Shown piece by piece: positions 1 to 7,431 of a DNA stretch of 54,224 nucleotides (its first letter is position 1; each line of letters begins with the position of its first letter). The notes under the pieces were generated by a model. It made no database searches and was not told the DNA's origin. It saw only the letters and a program-made list of their open reading frames with translations. The position numbers and the translations under genes were made by a program. The DNA is from PR03 sp964353555. Lineage in GTDB: Bacteria > Myxococcota_A > UBA9160 > PR03. Location: contig CAYGWM010000020.1 in the NCBI GenBank assembly GCA_964353555.1, positions 1 through 54,224 on the forward strand. Direction: 5' to 3'.

Positions 1-366
1 GACGCGTTCCTGCGCCGCTGCGTGTTCCACTTCATCGAGTTCCCGGACCGCGAGCTGATGAAGCGCATCGTCGCAGTGCATCATCCGCACCTGAAGACGC
101 AGCTGCTCGATCAGGTGCTGGTGAAGTTCTACTGGCTGCGCGAGCAGGGCGAGCTGCGCAAGAAGCCGTCCACCAGCGAGCTGATCGACTGGATCGCCGT
201 GTTGCAGCGGTCGGGCATCAGCATCAGCGACATCGAAGCGAACATCCCGTTCCTCGGCGCGCTGCTGAAGAACGAGAAGGACACCGAGGCGCTCGGCAAG
301 TACCACGAGCGCGGCGGGCGCTACCCGTCCTCGTGGAAAGATCTAGGACCGAAGTTCAACAACTAG
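1..366 (+). CDS. MoxR-family AAA+ ATPase, C-terminal fragment
   Basis: The last 121 residues of a protein whose N-terminus lies left of the window; the frame is open from base 1. What remains is the small helical lid after the ATPase core (DAFLRRC, FHFIEFPD), followed by a helical tail with SELIDWIAVL, which resembles the C-terminus of MoxR/AAA_5 ATPases. The Walker motifs are not in the window. MoxR ATPases work as chaperones with VWA-domain partners in maturing metalloenzymes and other complexes, and the next gene, 18 bp downstream on the same strand, is a VWA protein. The pairing is the main support for the call. Confidence 0.75.
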   Translation, partial: DAFLRRCVFHFIEFPDRELMKRIVAVHHPHLKTQLLDQVLVKFYWLREQGELRKKPSTSELIDWIAVLQRSGISISDIEANIPFLGALLKNEKDTEALGKYHERGGRYPSSWKDLGPKFNN

Positions 367-384
367 CGGCGGGCGCGAGCAGAC

Positions 385-1581
385 GTGTTCATCGATTTCT
401 TCTACGAGCTGCGCGACGAGGGTGTGCCGGTCGGCACGCAGGAGTGGTTGCTACTGCAAGACGCCCTGGTGAAGGGCTTGCACGGCTCGAGCCTGCAGCG
501 CTTCTATCACCTCGCGCGCTGCGTGCTGGTGAAGAGCGAGATCTACTTCGATGCGTTCGATCGCGCGTTCCTGAAAGTGTTCGCGGGCGTCGAGGGCTCG
601 CTCGACATCGAGGACGAGCTGCTCGAGTGGCTGAAGGATCCGAAGAACTTCCGCGAACTGACCGACGAAGAGCGCGCGACGCTCGACCGGCTTTCGGGCG
701 ACGAGCTGATGCGGAAGTTCCTGGAGACGCTTGCCGAGCAGACCGAGCGGCACGACGGCGGCGGGCGCTGGGTCGGCACCGGCGGCAGGTCGCCCTACGG
801 CCACGGCGGCGAGCACCCGACCGGAATTCGTGTCGGAGGACCCGGGAAGAATCGCTCGGCGATGAAAGTCGCCGAAGAGCGGCGCTTCGAGGACTACCGC
901 ACCGACGGCACGCTCGACATCCGGCAGACGCGCGTCGCGCTGCGCCGTCTGCGGCAGCTCACGCGCAACGGTCCCCAAAACGAACTCGACATCGACAGCA
1001 CGATCGACGAGACCTGCAAGAACGCCGGCGAGATCGAGTTCGTGTTCCGCGCCGAGCGCCGCAACGATCTGCGCCTGCTGCTGCTGATGGACGTCGGCGG
1101 CACGATGGATCCCTACTACGAGCCGGTGAGCCGGCTGCTGACGGCGCTCCACGAAGAGCGCGGCCTGCGCGCCTTCGAGGCCTACTACTTCCACAACTGC
1201 ATCTACGAAGAACTCGGCCGCACCGCGCGGCTGTTGCGACGCGAGTCGATCCCGACCGGCGACCTGTTGCGGCGGCTCGACTCGCGCTGGAAGGTGATGA
1301 TCGTCGGTGACGCCGCGATGCACCCGGCCGAGCTGCTCGAAGCGAACGGCAACATCGACCCGCGCCGTGGCACCCCGACGCGCGGCCTCGATTGGCTGCA
1401 CCGCATCAAGGATCACTTCGAGCGCGCCGTGTGGCTGAACCCCGAACCGCAGGCCGAGTGGAGCCGCACCCAAACCGTGGGTGTCATCGAGCGCGTCTTC
1501 CCGATGTTCCACCTCAGTGTGGACGGCATCGGCGAGGCCGTCAGCGCGCTGATCGGCGCCCGAACCTACCACGCCCACTAG
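385..1581 (+). CDS. VWA domain-containing CoxE-like protein
   Basis: 398 residues from a GTG start 18 bp after the MoxR-like gene. The C-terminal half is a von Willebrand A fold with LLLLMDVGGTMDP at about residues 231-243. That is a MIDAS-type metal site in which the second Ser is Gly, as is usual in CoxE-like VWA proteins. The N-terminal half is helical and charged (FFYELRDEGVPVG at the start), and a Gly/His-rich linker (residues about 125-160) separates the halves. With its MoxR neighbour it probably forms an ATPase-VWA remodelling pair that matures an unidentified client. No CO dehydrogenase genes are in view, so the client is unknown. The G of the TAG stop is the first base of repeat A. 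Confidence 0.82.
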   Translation: MFIDFFYELRDEGVPVGTQEWLLLQDALVKGLHGSSLQRFYHLARCVLVKSEIYFDAFDRAFLKVFAGVEGSLDIEDELLEWLKDPKNFRELTDEERATLDRLSGDELMRKFLETLAEQTERHDGGGRWVGTGGRSPYGHGGEHPTGIRVGGPGKNRSAMKVAEERRFEDYRTDGTLDIRQTRVALRRLRQLTRNGPQNELDIDSTIDETCKNAGEIEFVFRAERRNDLRLLLLMDVGGTMDPYYEPVSRLLTALHEERGLRAFEAYYFHNCIYEELGRTARLLRRESIPTGDLLRRLDSRWKVMIVGDAAMHPAELLEANGNIDPRRGTPTRGLDWLHRIKDHFERAVWLNPEPQAEWSRTQTVGVIERVFPMFHLSVDGIGEAVSALIGARTYHAH

Positions 1582-1617
1582 GTGCCGGGCTTCAAGTTAT
1601 TGCGGCGTCAAGTTATT
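1581..1617 (+). repeat. Repeat A, copy 1 (37 bp)
   Basis: An AT-richer 37-bp element matching the copy at 6733-6769 at 32 of 37 positions in the same orientation. Each copy holds two CAAGTT cores 16 bp apart. This copy fills the whole space between two convergent genes: it starts on the last base of the VWA stop codon and contains the TAA stop of the cyclase gene (1615-1613). Weak similarity continues a few bases leftward into the last VWA codons. Confidence 0.7.
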
Positions 1618-3076
1618 TGCCGGCGACGCGATCCGGGCGGAGAAGCTCGCGCAGCGTGAAGACTTCCATGGGGTCGGCGACGCCGCGCAGGCTGTGTGTT
1701 CCGAGCGAGATCAGCTCGCCCGGCGTCAGCGCGGCGATCGCTTGCGACGCGACGACGGCTGTCCCGAGCTGCTTCGAGAGCCCCTCGAGGCGCGCGACTT
1801 CGTTCACCGCGGGGCCCGTCACGGTGAAGTCGAGGCGGCCCTCGACGCCGATGTTGCCGTAGCTGACGTCGCCGAGATGCAGCGCGATGGCGGCCGACAG
1901 CGTCGGTGTGTCCGCGTCGGCGCGGGCGGCGTTGCGCATCGCGAGCCGCACGATCGCCGCGCGCGTCGCCCGCAGCGCGGCCATCGGCGCGCCGGGATCG
2001 TCGCGCAGTGGGAAGATTGCCAGCGCCGCGTCGCCGATGAACTTCAGTACCTCGCCGCCCTCCGCGAGCACGGAGCCCGCGGTGCACTCGAAGAAGTCGT
2101 TCAGCAGCTCGAGATACTGTGCGCGGTCGAGGCGATCCTGGTAGGCGGTCGAGCCGCGCAGGTCGGCCCACCAGATGACGGCCGGGATCACCTCGCGATC
2201 GCCGCGCCGGATCGAACCGCCGAGCACGCGCCCGCCGGTGCGNNNNNNNNNNNNNNNNNNNNNNNNNNNNNNNNNNNNNNNNNNNNNNNNNNNNNNNNNN
2301 NNNNNNNNNNNNNNNNNNNNNNNNNNNNNNNNNNNNNNNNNNGCGCCCTCGAGCCGGCGTCGCACGCCGCCGCCGCGCTCGAGGATCAGCATGAACGGAC
2401 TCGTGAGGAAGCGCTCGCCGTCGCGCGCGGCGTGGGGCAGATCGGACGACTCGACGACGTCCTCCGTCGCGGTCCACAGATGCGTGGTACCGAGCACCTG
2501 GGGGTGGAGTGTGCGAACCAGCAGGTTGAGCCGTGCGACGGGCATGCCGATGCCGCGCAACTGGCGCGCCAGGCGACCCGCGAGTTCGCCGGTGCTGGTG
2601 GCTTCCCACGCGTCGCGCATCAGCCAGCCGATCAACGCGTTGCCGTGTCCCTGGTCATCCGTCACCGGGTCGATCGCGACTTCGGCGCTCTCTTCTTCCC
2701 AGCCGTCCATGCGGCTGCGATAGAACGCGACGTGACCGGCCAGCGCGGCGACTTCCGGGAACGGCTGCTGGTAGGCCCAAACCGCGTTCTCGGCCACGCG
2801 ATCGCCCACCCGCAGCGTCCAGTACGAAGCGTCGCCCTTGAACGGGCAATGCGTGCGGTAGTCCGTCTGCTCCATCAGGTCCATGCGGACGTCTTCGACC
2901 GGGAGGTAGTAGGCCGGCGCGAGGCGCGTCTCGTAGATGACGAGTGCGCGATTCGTGTCGGCCACCGTGACGCCCCCGAAGACGACCGTCACGCGCTTGC
3001 CGCTCGGCTCGATCACCGCCCGGTAGTCGCTCGCAAAGGCGTCCGAGCCCGCTTCGCCGCGGCGAGCCGTCGTCAT
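1613..3076 (-). CDS. DUF427-class III adenylate/guanylate cyclase fusion (interrupted by assembly gap)
   Basis: Start ATG 3076-3074 overlaps the stop of the glutathione reductase-like gene as ATGA, so translation is probably coupled. Residues about 15-105 form a DUF427 domain (VEDVRMDL, THCPFKGDASYW). A linker of about 120 residues follows, then the N run, then a class III cyclase catalytic domain. The catalytic residues are in place: metal Asp in WWADLRGST and in KFIGDAAL, the purine-binding Lys before FIGD, and the Asn/Arg pair in GPAVNEVARLE. The product should make cAMP or cGMP; adenylate specificity is inferred. No membrane segment is seen. The gene crosses the gap at 2243-2342. The frame agrees on both sides at 100 N, but the true gap length is unknown. 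The stop lies in repeat A. Confidence 0.85.
   Translation of the reverse strand: MTTARRGEAGSDAFASDYRAVIEPSGKRVTVVFGGVTVADTNRALVIYETRLAPAYYLPVEDVRMDLMEQTDYRTHCPFKGDASYWTLRVGDRVAENAVWAYQQPFPEVAALAGHVAFYRSRMDGWEEESAEVAIDPVTDDQGHGNALIGWLMRDAWEATSTGELAGRLARQLRGIGMPVARLNLLVRTLHPQVLGTTHLWTATEDVVESSDLPHAARDGERFLTSPFMLILERGGGVRRRLEGXXXXXXXXXXXXXXXXXXXXXXXXXXXXXXXXXXRTGGRVLGGSIRRGDREVIPAVIWWADLRGSTAYQDRLDRAQYLELLNDFFECTAGSVLAEGGEVLKFIGDAALAIFPLRDDPGAPMAALRATRAAIVRLAMRNAARADADTPTLSAAIALHLGDVSYGNIGVEGRLDFTVTGPAVNEVARLEGLSKQLGTAVVASQAIAALTPGELISLGTHSLRGVADPMEVFTLRELLRPDRVAGK
2243..2342. other. Assembly gap (100 N) inside the cyclase gene
   Basis: A run of 100 N, the usual scaffolding placeholder. The flanks share no overlap, unlike the gap at 6543, so real sequence is missing here. 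It falls between the linker and the cyclase domain. Confidence 0.95.
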
Positions 3077-4443
3077 TGCGGGCTCGCTGCGGGGACGGGT
3101 TGTCGCATCGTGACGAACTCCTCGGCGGCCGTTGGGTGGATGCCGACGGTGCTGTCGAAGATACGCTTGGTGGCGCCCGCCTTCAGCGCGACCGCGAAAC
3201 CCTGCACGATCTCGCCCGCGTCGGGGCCCACCATGTGGAGCCCGACGACGCGATCGCTGGCGTCGTCCACCACCAGCTTCATCAGCGTTCGCTCGGTGCT
3301 GCCGCTCAGCGTGTGCTTCAGCGGCCGGAAATCGCTTCGATAGATCCGCAGGCTCGTGAACTTCGCTCGGGCTTCCGCTTCCGTGAGCCCCACGGATCCA
3401 ATGTTCGGGTGCGTGAAGACAGCCGTCGGAATCGCGTCGTACGCCATCTCCCGCTCGCCGGTTCCGAAGAGCTGGTCGACGATCGCCATCGCCTCCGCGA
3501 TCGCCACTGGTGTCAGTTGGATGCGATCGATCACGTCGCCGAGCGCGTAGATCGACGGCACTGAAGTCTCGAAGCGATCGCCGACCACGATCGCGCCGCG
3601 CGCATTCACCTCGACGCCCACGCGTTCGAGACCGAGCCCCGCCACGTTCGGCGCGCGGCCGGTGCCGTAGAGCACTTGATCCACGTCCACGGTTTCGCCA
3701 CCGACCAGAGTCACGCGCAGCCCCTCGGCAATCCGTACGACGCTGTGCACGCCCGCGTCGACGTGGATCTCGACGCCGGCCTTCTCCATCTCGTCGTGGA
3801 GGAAGTGGCGCACGTCGTCGTCGAAGCCGCGCAGGATCTGCGCGCCGCGATAGATCTGCGTGACGCGGCTCCCGAGACCGTTGAAGATCGACGCGAACTC
3901 GCAGGCGATGTAGCCGCCGCCGACCACGAGCAGCCGGGCCGGGAACGGATCGAGGTCGAAGATCTCGTTCGACGTGATGACGAGATCGCGGCCGACGATG
4001 TCCGGCACCGTGGGCCAGCCGCCGGTTGCGACGAGCACCCGCTCGGCGCGCAGGCGTTCGCCGTTCACCACCACGGTGTGCGCGTCTTCGAGCGTGGCCT
4101 TCCCGCGCAGCAGCCGCACGCCGGCGTGCGTGAGGAGATCGGCATAGACCCCGTTCAGCCGCGTGATCTCCGCGGCGCGGTTTCGTTTCAGCAACGCCCA
4201 ATCGAGTCGCGGCGCGCCAGTTGTGCGCCAGCCGAATCCCAGCGATTCCTCGAACGCGGTCCGGAACTCCGCGGCGTAGCTGTAGAGCTTCTTCGGGATA
4301 CACCCGACGTTGACGCAAGTGCCGCCGAGAGCGCCAACTTCGGCGATGCCGACGCGCACGCCGCGCTGGCCCGCCATGCGCGCCGCGCGAACGCCGCCGC
4401 TGCCGCCGCCGATCACGAAGAGGTCGAACTCAGAGTCGGCCAC
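3073..4443 (-). CDS. gor: Glutathione-disulfide reductase-like flavoprotein
   Basis: 456 residues, the usual length for class I pyridine nucleotide-disulfide oxidoreductases. The FAD-binding GGGSGG lies at residues 12-17 and the redox-active pair C43/C48 in GGTCVNVGCIPKK. The NAD(P)H Rossmann motif is VVGGGYIACEFA, followed by arginines in YRGAQILRGFD as in NADPH-using glutathione reductases. The second FAD motif is IYALGDV, and the catalytic His-Glu pair is in GIHPTAAEE. It should reduce glutathione disulfide or a related low-molecular-weight disulfide with NADPH in the cytoplasm. It lies between the ferredoxin-type reductase (28 bp upstream) and the cyclase, whose start overlaps its stop. 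Trypanothione- or mycothione-type substrates cannot be excluded, but the motifs fit Gor best. Confidence 0.9.
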   Translation of the reverse strand: MADSEFDLFVIGGGSGGVRAARMAGQRGVRVGIAEVGALGGTCVNVGCIPKKLYSYAAEFRTAFEESLGFGWRTTGAPRLDWALLKRNRAAEITRLNGVYADLLTHAGVRLLRGKATLEDAHTVVVNGERLRAERVLVATGGWPTVPDIVGRDLVITSNEIFDLDPFPARLLVVGGGYIACEFASIFNGLGSRVTQIYRGAQILRGFDDDVRHFLHDEMEKAGVEIHVDAGVHSVVRIAEGLRVTLVGGETVDVDQVLYGTGRAPNVAGLGLERVGVEVNARGAIVVGDRFETSVPSIYALGDVIDRIQLTPVAIAEAMAIVDQLFGTGEREMAYDAIPTAVFTHPNIGSVGLTEAEARAKFTSLRIYRSDFRPLKHTLSGSTERTLMKLVVDDASDRVVGLHMVGPDAGEIVQGFAVALKAGATKRIFDSTVGIHPTAAEEFVTMRQPVPAASPQ

Positions 4444-4471
4444 GGCGCACTCCTTCAGCTCTCAGCGCGGT

Positions 4472-6702
4472 TCACAGATCGAGCACGATGCGGCGCGCTC
4501 CGCCGGCCGCCGGCACGGCGCAGCAGATCAACCCACTGCCGGCGCCCGGCGTAGCAGTCGGACGCGACGCGTACGTCAGCTCGCCTTCGAGAACCCGCGT
4601 GCGGCAGGTGCCGCACGTTCCGGTACGACAACTGAACTCGGGCGTGAGCCCGCGCGACTCCGCGAGGTCGAGCAGCGTTCCAGTGTCGGGCGTCCAGCGC
4701 GCTTCCTTGGCGGAGTTCGCGAAGAGTACCTGCACCGCCTCGGTCTCCGGCGGAGCAAGAGCGGGAAGCACCGGTGCCGTGCCCGGATCCGGCGTGCGAA
4801 CGAGCGTCGAAGGTCCGAATGCTTCGGCGCGAATGCGGTCGTCGGGGATGCGGAGCGCGCGCAACGCGGCGTAGATGCCCTGCGTGAAGGCCGCCGGACC
4901 GCAGAGGTAGAAGTCGTAGTCGTCGAGCGGCAGCACCGCCTTCAGCAGCCGCGCATCGATTCGCCCGCGATGATCGTAGTCGGCGCCCGGCACCGCATCG
5001 GGTTCCGGCTGCGAGAGCACACGCACGATCGCGATCGCTCCCTGGCCCTGTTGCGCCAGCGCCGCGAGCTCTGCGTCGAAGGGACGCTCGGCTTTGGTGC
5101 GCGAGCCGTGAATGAAGAAGGTCTGGCGGAAGCGCCGGGTGCGCAGCCCTTCGAACACGATGTGCCGCAGCATCGCCAGCATCGGCGTGATGCCGACGCC
5201 CGCGGAGATCAGCACAGCGGGGCGCGACTCGGTGGTGTCGATCGTGAACGCGCCATCCGGCGCGCGCGCCTCGATCCGATCGCCGACGGCCAGTTGGTCG
5301 TGCAGGTGCTGCGACGCTGCGCCGTCGCGCTTCACGCTGATGCGCAGACCGCGGTCGGCGGGAGCCACCGAGAGCGTGTAGGCGCGGATGAGAGGCGCAT
5401 CGCCCGGCGCGAGGCGTATGCGGATCGGCAGGTACTGCCCGGCCTCGAAGAGCGGCACTCCGGCGCCGTCCTCCGGCTCGAGATGGAACGAGCGGATCGA
5501 CGCGCTCTCCTCGACGATCCGCGCGATTCGGAAGGGCCGCCACGAATGGCGCAGTGCTTCCGCGCGCCGGCGCGCCGCGGCTTCCTCCCAGGAGCCGGTG
5601 AGCAGCGTGTTGGGCGAGTAGTCGCCGAAGCTCCCGCGCAGCGACACCGCGCCACGACGCCGCACCAGCTGGCTCACGGTGAAGCGCCACAATCGCTCCG
5701 CGCCCTGGAACGCTGCGATCTCTTCACCTTCGAGCACGATCTCGCAGCTGCCCGTGAGCTGCAGCAGATCGCCGTTCTCGAAGTCGAAGAAGAGCAGGCC
5801 CGCACGCGGGTTCAGCAGCAGGTTGCCAATCGTGTTGAAATGCAGGTTGCCGGCGAAGTCGGGGATCGTCATCACGTCGCCGTCGATGCGGACGAAGCCG
5901 GGCTTGCCGCCGCGATGCGATACGTCCACCGCTCGCCGCTGTCGGTCGCCGTCGATGTCGGCGTAGCTGGCGACGAAGAATGTGTCGGCGGCGGCGATCA
6001 TTGCGCGCGCGGCGTCGTCGAGTCCGGATTGCCGCTCGGCGGTGCCGGGGACGGATTGCGCCGGTGCGGGAGCCGTCGCAAGGGACCGGTTCTGGATGTA
6101 CTGCGGACAGTTGCCGAACGCATGTTCCACCACGACGGAGAACCCTGCGCCGTCGCGAGCACGGACGGTGCCGTTCATGCGGTTGCGCCGCCGCGTGTGC
6201 AGCTCGATGCCCAGCAGCCCGACCGGTGAGCCCGTCACGATCGCCGCGCCGACGGGATCGCCCTCGTTCGGCAGCGCGTCGATGCGGAGCAGCTTGGAAT
6301 CTGGCGAAGCGACGAACCCCGGCGCACCTTCGAGCAATGTCGCCCACGGCGCCCCGGCGTCGTCCACCGCGCCGACGATCAGAAACGGAAGCTGCCGAAA
6401 AAAAGCACGGTGCTGGTCGGGCATGAAGTCCCGAACCACCTGACGCCCGAAGAACTCCATCCGCTCGGCGACGCCGAGTCGCGCGTGCATCCGCCGCTCG
6501 CCCGCATGCCAGGGCGACGGCGTCGTCGGCGCTTCGATGTCANNNNNNNNNNNNNNNNNNNNNNNNNNNNNNNNNNNNNNNNNNNNNNNNNNNNNNNNNN
6601 NNNNNNNNNNNNNNNNNNNNNNNNNNNNNNNNNNNNNNNNNNCATCCGCCGCTCGCCCGCATGCCAGGGCGACGGCGTCGTCGGCGCTTCGATGTCAGCC
6701 AT
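4472..6702 (-). CDS. PNPOx-like flavin domain fused to FAD/NAD(P)H reductase and 2Fe-2S ferredoxin
   Basis: A multidomain redox protein split by an assembly artefact. Removing the 100 N and one copy of the 55-bp duplicated flank gives an uninterrupted 692-codon frame from ATG 6702, beginning MADIEAPTTP. Order of domains: about 250 residues of pyridoxamine-phosphate-oxidase-like flavin-binding fold, a ferredoxin-reductase FAD domain (RAYTLS), an NAD(P)H domain (GVGITPM, YLCGPAAF), and a C-terminal plant-type ferredoxin with cysteines in CRTGTCGTC and LICC. Electrons should flow from NAD(P)H through FAD to 2Fe-2S; the acceptor is unknown. Relatives are annotated as pyridoxamine 5'-phosphate oxidase/FAD-binding oxidoreductases. 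It is the first gene of the operon with gor and the cyclase. Confidence 0.85.
6488..6542 (+). repeat. 55-bp contig-end duplication, left copy
   Basis: Identical to 6643-6697 on the other side of the N run. A perfect 55-base match abutting both gap edges is the typical overlap of a k=55 de Bruijn assembler, so the two copies are most likely one genomic sequence. Confidence 0.9.
6543..6642. other. Assembly gap (100 N), probably spurious
   Basis: Flanked by an exact 55-bp duplication. Deleting 155 bases (the Ns plus one copy) joins the upstream ATG at 6702 in frame with the rest of the reductase gene, which argues that no sequence is missing. Confidence 0.9.
6643..6697 (+). repeat. 55-bp contig-end duplication, right copy
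   Basis: Second copy of the 55-bp overlap (see 6488-6542). It encodes the N-terminal residues of the reductase after the start at 6702. Confidence 0.9.
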
Positions 6703-6732
6703 GCCCCAATCTAGCCCGGACGCCACCCAGCA

Positions 6733-6769
6733 GGTGCCGGGCGTCAAGTTATTCGGGTGTCAAGTTGTT
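6733..6769 (+). repeat. Repeat A, copy 2 (37 bp)
   Basis: Matches 1581-1617 at 32 of 37 positions in direct orientation, again with two CAAGTT cores 16 bp apart. It lies 30 bp upstream of the reductase start and directly before the surviving end of a truncated gluconolactonase. The two copies bracket the 5.1-kb reductase-gor-cyclase operon. Confidence 0.7.
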
Positions 6770-6770
6770 G

Positions 6771-6981
6771 CGACGTCGGATTTACGCGCGGCAATGTCTA
6801 CATGAGCGGTCCGGGCGGGATCCAGCTGTTCTCGCCCGAAGGCAAGCACCTCGGCGCGATTCGCACGCCGCAGCACGCGCACGACTTCGCGTGGGGCGAC
6901 GACGACGGCCGCACGCTCTACCTCGCCGCGCGCTCGAAGCTCTACCGGATCCGGCTCGGAATTCCCGGCGTGCGCCCGTAG
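6771..6981 (+). pseudogene. SMP-30/gluconolactonase C-terminal remnant
   Basis: About 68 codons ending at TAG 6979-6981 match the last beta-propeller blade of SMP-30/gluconolactonase/LRE proteins: GNVYMSGPGG, FSPEGKHLGAI, FAWGDDDGRTLY, LYRIRL and the typical PGVRP end. The rest of a normal protein of about 300 residues is missing. The homologous frame runs back only to the edge of repeat A, with no start codon or ribosome site of its own. I read it as a gene broken by the event that put repeat A and the redox operon here. Confidence 0.75.
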
Positions 6982-7041
6982 AAAAGACTGATCGCGCTGC
7001 GTAGAATCGCAGGGGATGTCGGGGGCAACCAGGAGACACAC

Positions 7042-7383
7042 ATGAAGTTCCCGATCTCGATGGCGGACGTCGAGGACGAGTGGGACTCACTTCCGCAGGC
7101 CGAACGCGATCGCATCGGCGGGTGCCACGAAGGGTTCATCCGCGCTCTCGGCGATCGCTACCTCGGCTGCTGGGGCGCGCGCCCGAGCGGCGAGGCGCGC
7201 ACCGTTCGCCGTCACGCCGACGGTGGGTTCAGCGTGACGAACGGAACGATGACACCGACAAAGGAGCCGCTGGGCGGCTTCTACGTCATCGAGGCCGCCT
7301 CGATGGACGAAGCGATCGAGTGGGCGAAGAAGGGCCGCTTCCGGCCGGGTCCGAATGAGGTACGGCAGCTGCGGGAGGATTGA
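7042..7383 (+). CDS. YCII-related (YciI/DGPF-type) domain protein
   Basis: 113 residues from ATG 7042, preceded by a good ribosome site (AGGAG about 9 bp upstream). The sequence has the ferredoxin-like alpha/beta pattern of YCII-related proteins: an early helix around EFIRALGD-like text (HEGFIRALGDRY), GTMTPTKEPLGGFYVIEA, then a helix with SMDEAIEWAKK and a PGPNEVRQL end. Family members are small cytoplasmic proteins, some found with ECF sigma factors. No sigma factor is nearby and the function is unknown. It converges on the spermidine-synthase-like gene. Confidence 0.8.
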   Translation: MKFPISMADVEDEWDSLPQAERDRIGGCHEGFIRALGDRYLGCWGARPSGEARTVRRHADGGFSVTNGTMTPTKEPLGGFYVIEAASMDEAIEWAKKGRFRPGPNEVRQLRED

Positions 7384-7431
7384 GCGGAGCCTTTGGTCGG
7401 CACACCCGCGTCAGCTTTGCTGCAGCGCGAC

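Noticed and set aside
451..1578. Long minus-strand frame (375 codons) opposite the VWA gene
   Set aside because: Low-complexity Arg/Ala/Val-rich product, no start signals, and the opposite strand encodes a recognisable VWA protein. A typical GC-rich shadow.
2243..2342. Gap 1 as a contig overlap like gap 2
   Set aside because: The sequences on the two sides do not match each other, so real sequence is missing.
4310..6229. 639-codon plus-strand frame over the reductase gene
   Set aside because: Arg/Ala/Glu-rich without domains; it mirrors the codon structure of the real minus-strand gene.
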